Source: Dryas octopetala
Taxonomy: Eukaryota > Streptophyta > Magnoliopsida > Rosales > Rosaceae
Length of the DNA stretch: 64,000 bases
Assembly: GCA_963921425.1 (NCBI GenBank)
Contig: OY992836.1
Span: 15,021,614 to 15,085,613 of the forward strand
Direction of reading: 5' to 3'
The translations under genes were made by a program, and so were the position numbers. Positions 39,733-53,400 of the stretch are shown one piece after another. Position 1 is the first letter of the stretch. Every line of letters begins with the position of its first letter. The notes beneath the pieces are model-generated. The model was not told the DNA's origin. It did no database searches and was given only the letters and a program-made list of their open reading frames with translations.

Positions 39733-40455
39733 TTTTTATACATAAATTCAATTTAAACACATAACTATATAAGCTATTTCAACGGGGTCCATGAACTTTA
39801 AAATATTTCAAATATACACCCGATCTATTATCTAAATTGAAAAATGAATTTATGTCCATTATTTCGTTGAAAGATTAGTTAAATGACAGCTTGGCTTTTG
39901 CTGATTTGGATTACTTGACGACGTGACGCTATCTCAGCAAACATTTCCCGCCAAATGAGCGATACGGGCCCACAATTTAATAATAATAGAGAGAGTGAGA
40001 GTTTGTAGGCCCGTGTCAGGGGTTAGGTAGACCTGTGTCGCTCATTTCCCGCCAAATGAGCGACACAGGTCCACCTAACCCCTGACACGGGTCCACAAAG
40101 TCATCATCTCTTTCTCGCTCGTTGAACACAAGTGAGAGATTTATATTCGAATTTGGGGGAAACGTGATATTTTTTGGAGACTAGGTGATGGGTATGTGGG
40201 CCCGTGTCAAGTGGACATGTGTTGCTCATTTGGCGGGAAATGTATGCTGAGTTAGTGTCACGTCGCCAATTAATCCCCGTTAGCAAAAGCCAAGCTGACA
40301 TTTAACTGATCTCTCAATAAATTAATGGACGGAATTTCATTTTTCAATTTACATTATAAATCAGGTGTATATTTGAAATATTTGAAAGTTCGTAGACCCC
40401 GTTGAAATAACATATATAGTTATATGTCTAAATTGAATTTATGCCTAATTTTTAA
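39733..40455. mobile_element. Foldback (long inverted repeat) element
   Basis: Left arm from about 39733 (CATAAATTCAATTTAAAC, then TATTTCAACGGGGTCCA) pairs with the right arm ending near 40455. The arms are roughly 230-260 bp and well conserved, including AAATATTTCAAATATACACC and CATTTCCCGCCAAATGAGC. A second, tighter palindrome of about 40-bp arms (40008-40093, centre CCCGCC) repeats the same CCCGCCAAATGAGCG motif in the middle. No coding capacity. The target duplication could not be fixed because the palindrome runs outward into AT-rich DNA. Confidence 0.75.
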
Positions 40456-40863
40456 CCCACTTTAGATGACTGTAAACATACTTTTTTAATTTAATTATGA
40501 TAACTAAATATAAATTTGTATCTAAATAAGCAATATTCCTATCTCGCCCACTGAGATTGGCCATAATAGCCTTTACTTTAGTAGGCCCTCCCGCATCGAT
40601 CGAAATGGAGGGTTGTATGCTTTAAGTCGAGGAACAAAATCAAATCAAGGAATTGTATCTCATGGATATGTAGGATTCGGTGTTCAATGTGGTCGATCTT
40701 CTTCTAGCGGTTCATATAATCCTGTAAGCTTTTGGATGTCAAAGTAGAATCACGACTGAAGTTAATATATATCTTTATCCATAAGGACCATAACGTCCTC
40801 ACCTTATTCCAGTAGCAATTTTTTTCTGCCAAGACTTTTGTTTTTCATACCATGCATGGATGC

Positions 40864-41576
40864 CCAGGGCCCCAAATTCAAAGAGGCTCACAACAATTTT
40901 AGCCACAGCTTATATACATATAAATACGAAATAGAAATATATAAGCAAATTGAGTTTAGTTTGTGTGGTTAGGCACTTAGGCTTTAACCTTTCATAAAGG
41001 AGGCCCCTTTTCAAATCTTCAAAAGGTTTCTGACTTTTTAACTTATTTTTTTGTACTTTTGAATCTGTGGTGGGTCAGGCCCAAATAAAACTTAGGCCTC
41101 TTTAAAAGTATGAGCCTCACTATTAGAAGTCTAGGCCTCACTAGATATAAATTTAGTCATTTGACAGCCAACTATACATTAGTTTTTGTTCTTGTTTTTT
41201 TTTTATATCTTGATTAACTTAACCATAAATATATTTCAGTTTTTTATAATCTGATAACATGAATATGAGTTGTAAAAATGAATATTAATTAATTTTTTTG
41301 TAACTTCTATAATTTCCTTTATATTCTAATTAACATGAACTTTTGTTAATATATATGAATATATTATTTTTCTCATAACATGAGGAATTTGTTTATAAAT
41401 TGAAAGTAAAAAATATATATATATTTGACATTTTTTAGCTTGAGGGATACCTTTTAATTAATTTTTTAAAATATTATGATTTTTTAATCATTTTTTCTTG
41501 TAAAATTATATGTATTTATACAAGGACCTCGTTTAAATATTCGCCCAGGGCCCCCAAAAACTCATGGCTGGCCCTG
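40864..41576. mobile_element. Non-autonomous hAT-like element with GGGCCC ends
   Basis: It begins CCAGGGCCCCAAATTC and ends CCATGAGTTTTTGGGGGCC on the complement, followed outward by CAGGGCC. It is flanked by a perfect 8-bp duplication, ATGGATGC (40856-40863 and 41577-41584). The interior is AT-rich, with repeated AGGCCTC words and no open frame of interest. CAGGGCC termini and 8-bp duplication are typical of hAT. Confidence 0.75.
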
Positions 41577-41774
41577 ATGGATGCATACAGACGAACCCTA
41601 CTATTTATGTATGTATGCATGTAGTACTAGGAATATTGTATCTATCATGCCATGTATGTATGTGTACTAGGAATGTTATATATATCTAGATCGAGATGCC
41701 TCACAACACTCTCTAACAAATCTCAAATGGCATGGCTTTCACTTTCATGCTTTTTCATAAGGGTCCTAAACTCC

Positions 41775-41809
<35 letters not shown>

Positions 41810-41941
41810 ATTCATTTTCAAAGAGATTTCTTGGAGAAAGTAAGATTTCCAATTTGCTACAAGAATATTAATTAGTCCAATGTGGCTAAAAGCTATTGGG
41901 AGGTCTAGCTCGATAGCTAGCATCCAAGCACGAGTTAATAA

Positions 41942-42296
41942 CACTTACGCTCCCTGAGGTTTATTATTTTTCCACATACATCTCTGGGGTTTCAATAATT
42001 ACACATACACCCCATGAAGTTTCAAAACTGTTGCATATAACCCCCTATAGTGAGAAGACAAATGATGAGAAATTATGTAAAAAGACATGCTAAAGGGTGA
42101 AATGGTTTAATAAGATTACTCAAGGTGTAAGGTTAAACCTCAATACAAATATTTTTTTTTTGTTTATTTTTTTTCTCTTGTAGGGGGTTATATGCAATAG
42201 TTTTGAAACCTTATGGGGTGTATGTATAATTTTTGAAACCTCAGGGGTATATGTGAAAAGACGATAAACCTCAAGGAGTGTAAGTGTAATTAACTC
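41942..42296. mobile_element. Mutator-like MITE
   Basis: 355 bp with inverted arms of about 120 bp, beginning GAGTTAATAACACTTACGCT on the left and GAGTTAATTACACTTACACT on the complement of the right. Flanks ATCCAAGCAC (41932-41941) and ATCCAAACAC (42297-42306) match at 9 of 10 bases. A 9-10 bp duplication with long arms points to a Mutator-type element. Non-coding. Confidence 0.75.
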
Positions 42297-45200
42297 ATCC
42301 AAACACGTTATGACTAAAATCATCAGTAGAAATAACCAAGATGCATGCATGCCTTCCACCCCTAAACCCAAATCCCCAACAATCCCATCCCCTTGTTCTT
42401 GGAGTAATTGACCCAGAGGCCAGAACGTCAAGGTTCTAGTTTGGTTTCCAATTTAAGGAGCCTCATAATTTATCCTATGCCTAGTTTTGCAAAATGGATA
42501 TATGGTCAGCCTGATTTGAAATTCCTCGGTGGGATATATATATATATAGCCGAGCAATAAGAGTTCAACGGTTCAAAACATTAAAGGTAAAATCAAATAA
42601 TAGAACTCAATTGACAGTTATACCATAAAATATTAAACTTTGTCAAAAAAAAAAAAATCAAAGTGTGAAAAAAGAGCCGTAAAAATATATGGTTTGTTGT
42701 TTAATTCAAGAACATACGTCTTGCAAAGAGAAAGATTATATATATTTATATATATATTATATATGACTAAAAGTAAAGTAAGGGACGATTGATATTTTAT
42801 GTATGTATAAAATATAACATATACATGTGTATAAATTAGCAAGCTATATATATGTATATATCTTAATTGGTCTTGCAAAATGTGCCTCAAAAGTCAGGGC
42901 TCTAACGGTACCCCTTTTTTTACTTGCTGCCGGCATGCAGCTGCCAGCTTGTTTTGCTGACAGAAGCTTTGAATAAGTTATGGAACGCGAAAACTTAAGT
43001 TGCACCATTTGAGCAGACAGTTTGCTCACATATATAGACCGTCTAGCTACTACTTTCTAATCAGAAATAAATATATAGGACTTGGAAACAGCTAGTTATA
43101 TAGTTGAGCAAAGCAAATTAACTTTTGCAGAGGTCGGGACCACAACAATAATGCCCATAACTCACACACACAAAACCACATCATGGTGCATGAGACTCCT
43201 ACATGCATGTGTTGGGCTCACTCTACCTCCCTATAGCTCATGCGAATGCCAACCTTACCTGCCTATTGCCCTAATACCCTAACAAACCCTACTCTAGTAC
43301 TCTTTTCAATGTCACTATTATTAATTATTATATTCACACTCGAAGAAAATTTCCAAATTGTGGACACTGCGAAGTGCAAAACCATATTAATTACAATTGA
43401 ACCCCGTTATTAATTAATACGGGTGTGGCCGAGTTTATTCTTAATTGCCCAAACTTTCTATTGACAAAAGTACGTAGCAAAACAAAAAGCAAGTATATAT
43501 ACAAACATATATATATATATATAGCTATTAAACTAGCTGAGGTCTGGTAAGCACAATTCTGATCGAGCTAGGATTTCTCACTGTGCATAAGAGTCTAGAC
43601 TGTGATGAGTAATGGAGCTGTTAGTTACTTTAAATTTGAAAGCTCCCAAGTGTGTATATATATTTTTTGGTTGATTGGGAGAGAGCAACGTTTGATCGAT
43701 GTACGTGTTGTACTTCTCTGTTAGTCTAGCTAGACTGCAACTCAAGCAGCACGTAGTCTTAATTAGTTGAGATTAGATTAACTTATAAAGTAATGTGCGT
43801 ATGATCGATATTCTCAACAGATTCCCTAATGCATGTGAAATACTCGATCTCAACATATATGTTTTGAACTTATAATATCACTCTCAATCTTGATTACACA
43901 TATATTTATACAAAATTTTACCTGATCATAGTCCTAATGAACAACTTAACAATTCAAAGTACAATCCATATGATAGTTTGAAGATATGCTTGAATCGCAC
44001 TAGGGCTCATAAGAGAAAATTTAAAATATATTTTGAATAATTAGCTTTAATGTCATGGCAAATATGCTAACTCGTAACACTTTGGCAATATATTTAAGCA
44101 CCGACAGAATGTCAATGGACAACAGTTGATGATTCCCAAAGGTAAAGGAAAATGGATGGATACTGGATAGTACTTCCTCAGTGGTTGTGTAAGCCCAAGG
44201 AATATATATTATTCTCTTGTGCTGCTCAAGGAGACATGGTTCTGAGTGGAAGTTTTTTTAGCCAAAAAACATGGGGGTCATCCTCATCATCATCATCATT
44301 TCTGGAAAAGTAGGTATCAATAATTTTCGCATTGGGAAATGGATGTTTTTCTCTTTTTTTTTGGGTCCAGGATTGTCTCTTATAGTCTTGTTATAAATCC
44401 TCACATCCAAATAATTTGGTGTGTCCAAAAGAAAAAAATGGTTGGGGTTTCCCAACGATAGTTTTTGTTTAATTTTAAGAGTTCTTTTTTATTTTTCCAA
44501 GGGAAAGAAGCCATAATAAAACAGCTGCATCACATGACACCACTGTAGCAACACATTGACTTCTATCCCACCTGTAAAATATATGGTAAATATGTTGTGG
44601 AAACAACCTCACGCACCTAATTAAATATTGCTTTCACGACCAAAGCCGTCCTCTAAATTTACCAGAAAACCCAAATATTACACCTAAATATGTAATATTG
44701 CTAGTTAATTTCCGGTAATATCATGCACCAAATAGACCTAAAATGCAATTTCACCGCCTTTGGTAAATGGAACAATAGTTGGTAAGTGTTCTAGAACGCT
44801 TATTGCACTTGGATACAAAGCATGGTGAAGTGAATTTAAACGTATTAAACAGAATGAAAATAATTTCATGAGGCTCTATAGACAAAATGGAATGTTGAAT
44901 CACATGCAAAAATTACACTCGCGCTGCTGAGTTATGCATCAAATCATGTTAGCCCAAGTTTCTACATTTCAAGACTGCAGAAATCTATGAATGAGTTAGC
45001 GTTTTATGCATACTCAGTCAATGACAATGCAAACAAATTTATGGTATACAATAAATCCCAGAATAGCTAGAAGCCTAGAACGTTGCTTCCTCTTCATTCC
45101 TTGAGCTACTGAAAATTTGCTAGCAAGATATACTGAAACTTGGCATATGCAAACCAGCTCTTGAGTCCGTCCTATATATATATATATCTTATCCTATATA

Positions 45201-47845
45201 TATATATATATGATAAGATATATATATGATGATATATATTTACTATTTTCACAACTCTGCTGAATCGAAAGTCTTATTTCATCACATGGACACTGAATTT
45301 GAGTATGTTAACATGGATAATTTCATACTTGAGATTGTTCTAACAAGAATTACCCTATCAATTTAGGATGAACACGTAAATCCAAGTAATTACAATGACC
45401 ATTTTGAAGTATAAATCAGATGATTATATTCTCATCCATATACCTCCACACGACTAATTTATTAATTTGTTACTCTCACTAATTGTGTCTTCTTTGTGAC
45501 TTATCATCAACTACTAATTCTCTTTCCTTTTGCCATGGCTTATATATCAATCAACACCCACAGGTTCACAGCAAGAGTTTTTTAAGCATAGTAAACACTT
45601 ACAAGGAAACAAATCAAATGATTGAATAACCAAGGGAAGACTTGAAGGGAATGAGAGATAGAGAAGCTGGCACCATTATAATCATGGACACAATTTTACC
45701 TATACAAAGTGTATAACCTATATATCCTTCCTTTCTTGTTGTCATGTTGTATAGTGATTCTCATGTGACAAATTTATGCATTCAATTATTTGGCAAGGAC
45801 ATGTCATACAGATAATACCACTTACAATAAAAATCTGTCAAAGCTAAAAAGAAAGCTTGTTTGAAGACTCTTATGTTTTTTGTATTTACCCTCTCTGGCC
45901 TTTTCGATGATTTCAAATGCAATTGTTTTCTATACTGTATAATCACAAAACTCACACCCACAGAGATGTTCATACTCCAGCTACCAACATTAAATTACAA
46001 GTCATAGAAATTCTCTAACTACAACTATATTGGGAGAATTAGCTTGTACTTGTTAGAATTTTTTTTAAGTATTGTATCATTCGTACTTGTACTTAAGTTT
46101 TTAAGTGCTTTTATTCCTATGGTTGGTGCGCATATTGACTTCATGCTCACAGATGAAAGTCTTCCTCAGTTTACCAGATATGACTTCAGTAACATACAAT
46201 GATTTTAATTAGCGAGTTAAAAAACATTGCAGAAGAAATTGAAACATTTCAGTAACCAGACCTATTTAGACCATCTCAACTTTTGTGTTAGCTAGGTCAT
46301 AATTTGTTAATTAAGATAAAAGGCCTGGATGTTTATTTTAACAGAATTTTTTAAGCATTTATAATCAATACAAGATCACAATCAAAAGAAGGAAAAAAAA
46401 AAAACACGTCATTTTATATAAAACCCGTAACCTATAGGATCAAACCAATGTTTCGAAACCAATTACATATATAGTATACAGTTTAGGGGTGTGTTTGTCT
46501 GTTCATCTAGTTTTAATATACTATGGAGATTTGATTGACATTTTTAGCCAACTCCTATTCAATTTAGGCCTGTCATATATTATAAGCAAGATCCTAAATT
46601 TATTTATTTGGAGCTAAAAGTACTTGTGCTTCATGATTTGTATTTTAGAAACTAGTGATAACTATATAAGCTATATGTATTGCCTATATGAATAATTAAA
46701 GAGTGGAGCATATGAAACCAGTTCCATATGTACCACCAGCATTGTTCATTAACTAATGAGAGAATACTATCTAATCTAAGCATGGTTGAAATTAAAATGT
46801 TTAAGAGAAAAATAAAGAAACCATCTTGATAAGGCAAGACTTCTATTGGGAAGTGAGAAATCTATAATTGCAAAGACCATTAATTGTATGAAAAATGAGA
46901 GAACATGTTATGGGTCAGATAGTTTGTAAACTAAGGAAAGCCTTTAAATTTTCTGCAAGGTTTACAATTCCTAAATTTTCATACAGTAAGTAGCAATATT
47001 ATATTATTTGTATATATTCCTGAAGGGTGTTTAAGTATCCTAAAAATAATGAAGCATTTCTATAATTACCCCTTCCTGCAGATGCATTAAACCACAGCAG
47101 ATGAGAAGAAATGTTTCCAGTTTTGACATCAATGTCACATCTATGACTTTCAAGATTAGAAACTAATGCCGAAAATATTAAACTGGTGTATATATATTAG
47201 AGAGAGAGAAATTTGCTTGACCTTTTGAACTTAAATGCTATGCTGCTCAAATATGCATGGCTGGCCCTCCCAAACCGAAATGAAAAAGAAGTTGTCTTTG
47301 TAGTTTGTCTAACAAAAGACGAAACCAAGTTTCGTTCCATTTCAAAGCGGCAAACATGCATACGGGTAAAGAGGAAAAAAGCAGCTTCCAAGTTCAAAAC
47401 CCAACCAAAAAGTCTTATGGGGTTCAACCCAGGAGAGAGGAAAAAACACAACACCACACTCAACATATTTATTAATCATTTAAATAAAAATAAATATTAA
47501 AACAAGTAGGCATTAAAATCACGCAATGCCAGCTAAACCCATAAAAAAACTCATCTTTGAATTTAAACAAGAAATTAATTAAGAGGAAGAATAATAATGA
47601 TGATGATGTTTAAACTAATAGCAATGGAAATTGTCAACAAAACAAACAACACGTTCCGCACCATTTTCCTCAAGGTAGCTAACTCTCGAGAAGTTGTCGT
47701 TTTCTTTCTACTCCTAGTTTGATCAAATGGGTGTCAATTTTACTACAAGACTATCAAATATGAATTTGAGATCGCACTACGCGAAAGTTGGTCGTTTAGT
47801 CAAGAAGAAGAAGAAGACGATGAAGAATGTGGTTTGTTTTGATCA

Positions 47846-48446
47846 TCAAGATCTTGGTGGTAGGAAGTATTGCGTACCAGCCATGTATGTGTTAAGTGGG
47901 GCCGGGTATAGAGAAGAATCCAGCACTGTCGTTGAAGCCCCCGCTGCACCGCCGCCGCCACCTGTGGTGGCGTTGGTGGTCACAGCAGCGGTGATAAGGT
48001 CGAGTTGCTGGATGGCTCCACCACCACCACCACCACCTGAAGAGCTCTCACCAGCCACATTGTAGTTAGACGACGTAGTTTCAGGGCCTTGGTCGTAAAG
48101 AATTCCCTTGAACACGTGGCCTCCGATGTTCACAGCCGTCTGATATGCGTACTGGTCATCCGCGTCGTCGATGGCGCTCACTCTAACGCAACGAAATACC
48201 GCAGGAGAGCTCACTTCCGCCGGAAAATTCCCCACCTCCAACCCTACATGTAATCCAAAAGCCATTAGATATATATATATCATAATTTATAATTAAACTA
48301 GGATATTATTTTTTAATTTCTTCATATAAATTAAGAAAGACTGAGAGAGACAAAGAGTTAAATTCTTTATTTTTAATTTGTTTAAAAAAATGAAAAGGCA
48401 CACAAAAGCAAGCATACGCACACACATGAACACAGATATCAACGAG

Positions 48447-48500
<54 letters not shown>

Positions 48501-49622
48501 CCCACAGAGAAAGAGGAGGAGATGGAAAGAAAAATAGTTTTTTCTTGGCTTCCCTGTCAACCTATCTACTTACTAGTTCGTCAGGATTACAGAATAACAG
48601 TGTTTTGAAAAGGAAAGGGGAAAAGAGAGAGAAAAGCTGAAGTTACTATGGAGGTCGATTTCCTCTCTACTACACGCAATTGATATTATGCTCGATCTCT
48701 AGTAGAGGTTGTTGGGGTTTTGCACGCTACCTTCCAAAACCCTTTTCTTTGTTTCACTTTTTTTCAGAGTAATTTCCTTTGTGGCTGTATATGCAACTCT
48801 CTTATCTTATATTCCTTCTCTCTCTGAGACGCACAGTCAATCATTTCAGAAACTGTGAGTGAGTGGGTGTTTCCCTGATATATATCAAAAAGTATATATG
48901 AAAAAACAACCTGATCGAGTGTATTATATGTATGTACCTGACGTGTTTGTGAGAATACGAGTAGTGCAGGCGAGAGAGGACGAGGAGGGATTCTCTCTGA
49001 GCCTTTTGGGATTCTCTCCTCCTCCGAGGCCTTGAAGTTGTTGTTGGTGTTCCTGTTGCTGCAAAGCAGCGAGCTGTTGTTGTCTCTCTCTTCGTTTGGA
49101 AGCGGGGACCCAAGTGCTTTTGACATGGGTCGAGCAGTCGAAGCCTCTGCTCTTGCAACAAGTCCGACACCGCATGTGAATGCAGTCCTTCTTGGCTTGG
49201 TTGCCGCAGTCCTGACAACTAGTGCTGCCGACTCCAGGCCCTCCACCTCCGCCGCTAGGCCTCAACATGAAGCCCGAGCGGGAAGAGGACTCATCCGAGA
49301 CGTTCAGGGAGCTCCTGCCGCTGGGCCCCACGCCTAACGCCGCCGCGGAGGCGTAGAGATCTTGCGGATGGTGGTGATGGAGATGGAGGCGCGGGTGCGT
49401 GGTTTGGAGGTGGAGGAGCTGCTCTTGCTGCTGCCATAGCTCGAAGCCCTTGTTGTACGCCACGTTCTGATCATTCTTGTTGTACCAAAACAAAGTCTCC
49501 GGATGATGATGAGGAGGAATTTCGGTTGCTGGGTTGTTGTTGTGATGATCGTCTTGGTTGGAGCTGCCGCCTCCTCCTCCTCCTCCTCCTCCTCCGCCGC
49601 CTAATGAGAAAAACCCAGCCAT
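47846..49622 (-). CDS. STY1: SHI/STY (SRS family) RING-like zinc-finger transcription factor (360 aa)
   Basis: SHI-RELATED SEQUENCE factors activate YUCCA auxin-synthesis genes and shape the style, stamens and leaves. Exon 1 is 48938-49622 and exon 2 is 47846-48243, with a phase-1 intron of 694 bp. The zinc finger at about residues 136-172 reads [20 protein letters not shown] then C-x7-C-x3-H, the family pattern, followed by a basic Gln-rich stretch. Exon 2 carries [22 protein letters not shown] and the IGGH motif (268-271), the dimerisation and activation region. The N terminus has a 12-residue glycine run and His-rich stretches. The intron contains a long (GA)n array. Synteny points to the ancestor of STY1 and STY2; expression cannot be judged. 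The CT-rich leader upstream is typical of the family. Confidence 0.95.
48451..48497. repeat. (GA)n microsatellite in the STY intron
   Basis: About 23 AG units on the plus strand, read as CT on the sense strand of the gene. Arrays of this kind are known binding sites for BBR/BPC GAGA-binding proteins. Confidence 0.9.
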
Positions 49623-50122
49623 TGCTCCTCCTCTTTACCTGACCCAGACCCCAATTGTGACCGAAAATCCATATCAGAAGTGAACCGCCGTCTCTCTGTC
49701 TCTCAATTAGAACCCAAAACTCTCAACAAAAATCCTAATTTTTATTTCTTTGCCTCGTTTTTGTGTGTGTAACTGTATGACTACTGTGTACGAGTGTGTG
49801 TCTCTCGCTCTCAATCACTCACTCACTTTGGAAAGAGCGAGTAGCTAGCAAGCAATTAGCTTCGGGCGTCTACTTAGTGTTGTGGTTGGGACTTGGGTCT
49901 TGGGAGTTGGGAGGAGAGAGTGGTAATTGCAGCTAGCTTGCTTCTGGGTGGTTCGGGACACACGTCGAACACTGTTGGGGGCAGCGTTAATCGCGCTTTT
50001 AATTCCCTTCCCCTCCTTCGCTGCTAGCTGTGCGCGTTTGTGTTTATGCGCTTTTGTGTGTGTGTGTGTTTCAATTCAAGCATTTAAGACGCAGAATTAC
50101 ATCTCTCTGCTACGCCGCCATG

Positions 50123-50157
<35 letters not shown>

Positions 50158-50480
50158 CTGCAATACTGCTCCTGCGCTGCTCACCCAAATTTAAGTCTAT
50201 TCATCTCTCTCCCTCTCTGATTTGTTTGCAGGTGATGAGCTTTTTAGCTCTGAGCAGTGCCTCTTGTGTCTGTCACTGTACAACAAACAACAACAAAACA
50301 CCTCCCCCTCTCTCTCTCTCACTCGCTTTCTCTTTTCGTTGGCTATGGATGTCATAATCTCATCTCAAATGGAACAATGATCCACCATCACTGTTAAATT
50401 CGCATGCTCATCAAACGGTCAATGCCCCCGCCACGTGGCCTGGCGCCAGCTTTTTGCTCCCTTCGTCCTTTGCACCGGAA
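49623..50480 (-). promoter_or_regulatory. STY 5' leader and proximal promoter
   Basis: Directly upstream of the start codon, the plus strand carries (GT)n near 50055-50070 and (CT)n at 50125-50154. Dense CTCTCT stretches near 50200-50330 and a G-box CCACGTGG near 50431 follow. The transcription start is not visible. Rich in GA/CT, as expected for BPC-type control; this is inference. Confidence 0.45.
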
Positions 50481-53400
50481 AACCCGCCACTTTTCTTTAA
50501 TGTCCTTATTTTTAATTTTCCTTTTTCCTGCTCAAATATAGTTTTTTAATTTCCAAAACTCGTTTATATTCACCATTTTATTCGGCACGTAAATAATTAA
50601 CGTTTTTAATCCACCTCATCCCCTTTTATTCTTTGCGCCTTTCCTTTTCACTTCACAGTTCACATGACCAAATTGTTTATCTTTTTTCTTCGTGAAAATT
50701 CGGGTGTATATTATAAATTTATACCAAGGTTTAGCTGTAAAGCAAATTCTTGTCCACTGTTCTACGGCCATGTGTCTGCAACAAGGGCAATTTCGTACCT
50801 TGCATGTCTTATTTCCTTATATTATTGTTGGTATTTGTTTATTGAGGTAGAGAGATTTGGGCAGTGAAAAAGAGGCGTATTTTGTCGTATTTCTAGAAAA
50901 TAATCATGTTGTTTGCATCCGTTGCGTTAATAGAGGGGAACACAGCGCCACCTCCCGTACGTTTCTCTTAAATTTTTGTCTTAGTTTTTGCTTCCAATTT
51001 AATTAGATTAATTTCAGCATTTTCAAACTTTATGAATTAGAACAGTAAGTGACATTGGGGACCATCTTATATGCAGTTGACTATTTAAATTGGGAGCAAC
51101 TTCAGTAAGGCTTTCAATTACTCCAGTACTGCTATAATTTGATATGAAAAATGTAGTAGAAATAATTTTATTTATGAAAATTTTACATTTTATTCTAATA
51201 ATCAAATGTTGATATCAGATATTGGGGTACATATGCATACGGGGCTATTCATCACACAACGTTGGCGATTTGGCAAACTAAGCTAGACCTACTAGCGGAG
51301 TAAAAGCCGTACAATCTTTAATAGAACATTTCATTAGTCGTTTTGTACAAACAACACTTACTCTCACATTTAAATATCTAATGCAAAAGCATAATTAAAC
51401 ACTTTTTTATTCGAACCCTTTTGAACTTGGTAGTAAACAAAAAAGATGCAATTTATTAACACTTGCCCTAAAAAGAATATTAAAAAGAAATTTCTTACCA
51501 CGGGTTTATAGGCTTCATGTGGTATAAAGACAATAAGTACGTATATACACTCATTACATTAAAATTTTACTCTATTATAATCACTTACCAAAAATTTGAC
51601 AAGAAATAAAAGATTCGAACTTAACTTTTTTTTTTTTTATATTGGTACTAGACTAATAATTATTAGTTAATATAATTTAAAATTAAAAAATTGGCTTATA
51701 AATAATGAATACCTATATATTCATGCAACCTATATCCCAAAAATACCCATAAGATACTATATTAACGCAAGCATCTTCTTATGAAATGCTATTTCAAAGC
51801 ACGTACAACATATACTAAAGTGTACAAATAATCGTCTCAACATTAAACGGCATGTCATGCGCGTTTCTCTCTAATATAATAATTTGTAATCCATCAATGC
51901 GACAACATTTTGTTATACAAAATAAAATCGTGTACAAAAAATTCATCCATCTCCGTAATAAACATAAACAAAAAAAGTACATATACTGATATACATAATT
52001 CTACCATTAACACCTAATATAATTGTGTATTCCAAATTTCCGACAGAGAACATTAGCAAAACTTTATACTAAGTGTTTTTATTCTTTTCAAGTTTTCTCT
52101 ACAATTTTATGGATAACAATAATTTTTGGTAAATAAATGATGGCATTTGGTCTGGTTGGCAACTGCACCCAGTCACATCAAGCCACGTCATATGAACGAG
52201 AGTGGCATCTTCGTCAGTTTGCGGAAACAGGAAATATGTGTTTGTGTTTAATTTCGAATATTTATTTAATTATTTATCATTTGATTTTAGGGTGTCAAAT
52301 TGGACATAGACCTCTCATGGCTGCTGTTCAGTATGTTTAGTACAAACTCACTGCTCACTCACTCACTCACCATCCATCTAACTAGAATTTTGCTATCACA
52401 AGTTGAAGCTGAATGCTTGGCCGCTTGCAATTTTTTGCTGCTGATAGAAATATGGACCACCCCCAGTTGAGTCCTGCATCAGAAAATTCAGTACCCAAAG
52501 TCAGACATTTATGTGGGAGACCATCATTTCTATAGTTCTATGTGCAAGTATGCATCAACCTAATAAAGGTCCATGCACTTGAATCTTCAAACCAATTAAG
52601 GTTTTTTTAAATTTTTGTTGTGGTATTTTCCTACTCAAATTTCTGGGAGCTGGACCAATTAATTTCATGCAATCACTCACTCATATAAAACATGGTACAA
52701 TATAATTCTTTCGTATTTAAGATTGAAGGAAATCTTTTATTAAAAAAAAAAAGAGATTGAAGGAAATATTTACAAGGTGAAGGGAATAAGGGGTCGTTGT
52801 CAACTTTTGTAACTACAGCTGGCTAACTACTGCAGCCAAACTTTTTCCTTTGTTAGAGAGAGATCGAATTAATCAAGAAAACTACATGGATATATAATTA
52901 TATATATATATATATATACATACGCCACGCATATAGATTACATGGTTTTCCAATAGATGGAAACAATTAACTGTTCATATATATATATATATATATTGCT
53001 GCTGCTTGCTAGCTACTACCGCATGCAACTCTATTATGTTTCATGACATATATATACACTAATATTTCGTTTGATGCATAAGAATTTAATTGTATATAAC
53101 AAATTTTGTGTATTCTATAAAAAATATAGAGAATATCTTATAATATAAAATAATAAAGATTGATTAGTATAAGGAAAAATTTATCTCTACTAATCTCCTC
53201 ATTTTTGTGTGGTTGAAAGTAATAAATTTTCTCCTCATAACTAATCTATCTTATTATTTCAAATTAGAAGCTTCTTTATTGAATACACATAAATTTAACT
53301 ATTTAATATATTTAACTCGATCTTATATATCAACTAAGGCATAAATCTTTGTGATTACAGATATAATTAAGAAACCCCTGTATGTTAAGAGGATGTATCT

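Larger units (their letters stand above)
37936..47845. other. Gene-free, transposon-rich region between NERD1 and STY
   Basis: About 9.9 kb between the two convergent stop codons of NERD1 (+) and STY (-). It holds hAT-like copy 2, a foldback element, a second hAT-like element, a Mutator-like MITE and TA microsatellites (about 41779-41806, 45175-45235), listed separately. From about 42.4 to 47.2 kb it is AT-rich and nothing recognisable was found. Open frames there are short and unlike known proteins. Confidence 0.6.

Noticed and set aside
50664-50867. 67-codon frame upstream of STY
   Set aside because: The translation is hydrophobic and aromatic, with no recognisable family. It is best explained by AT-rich composition.
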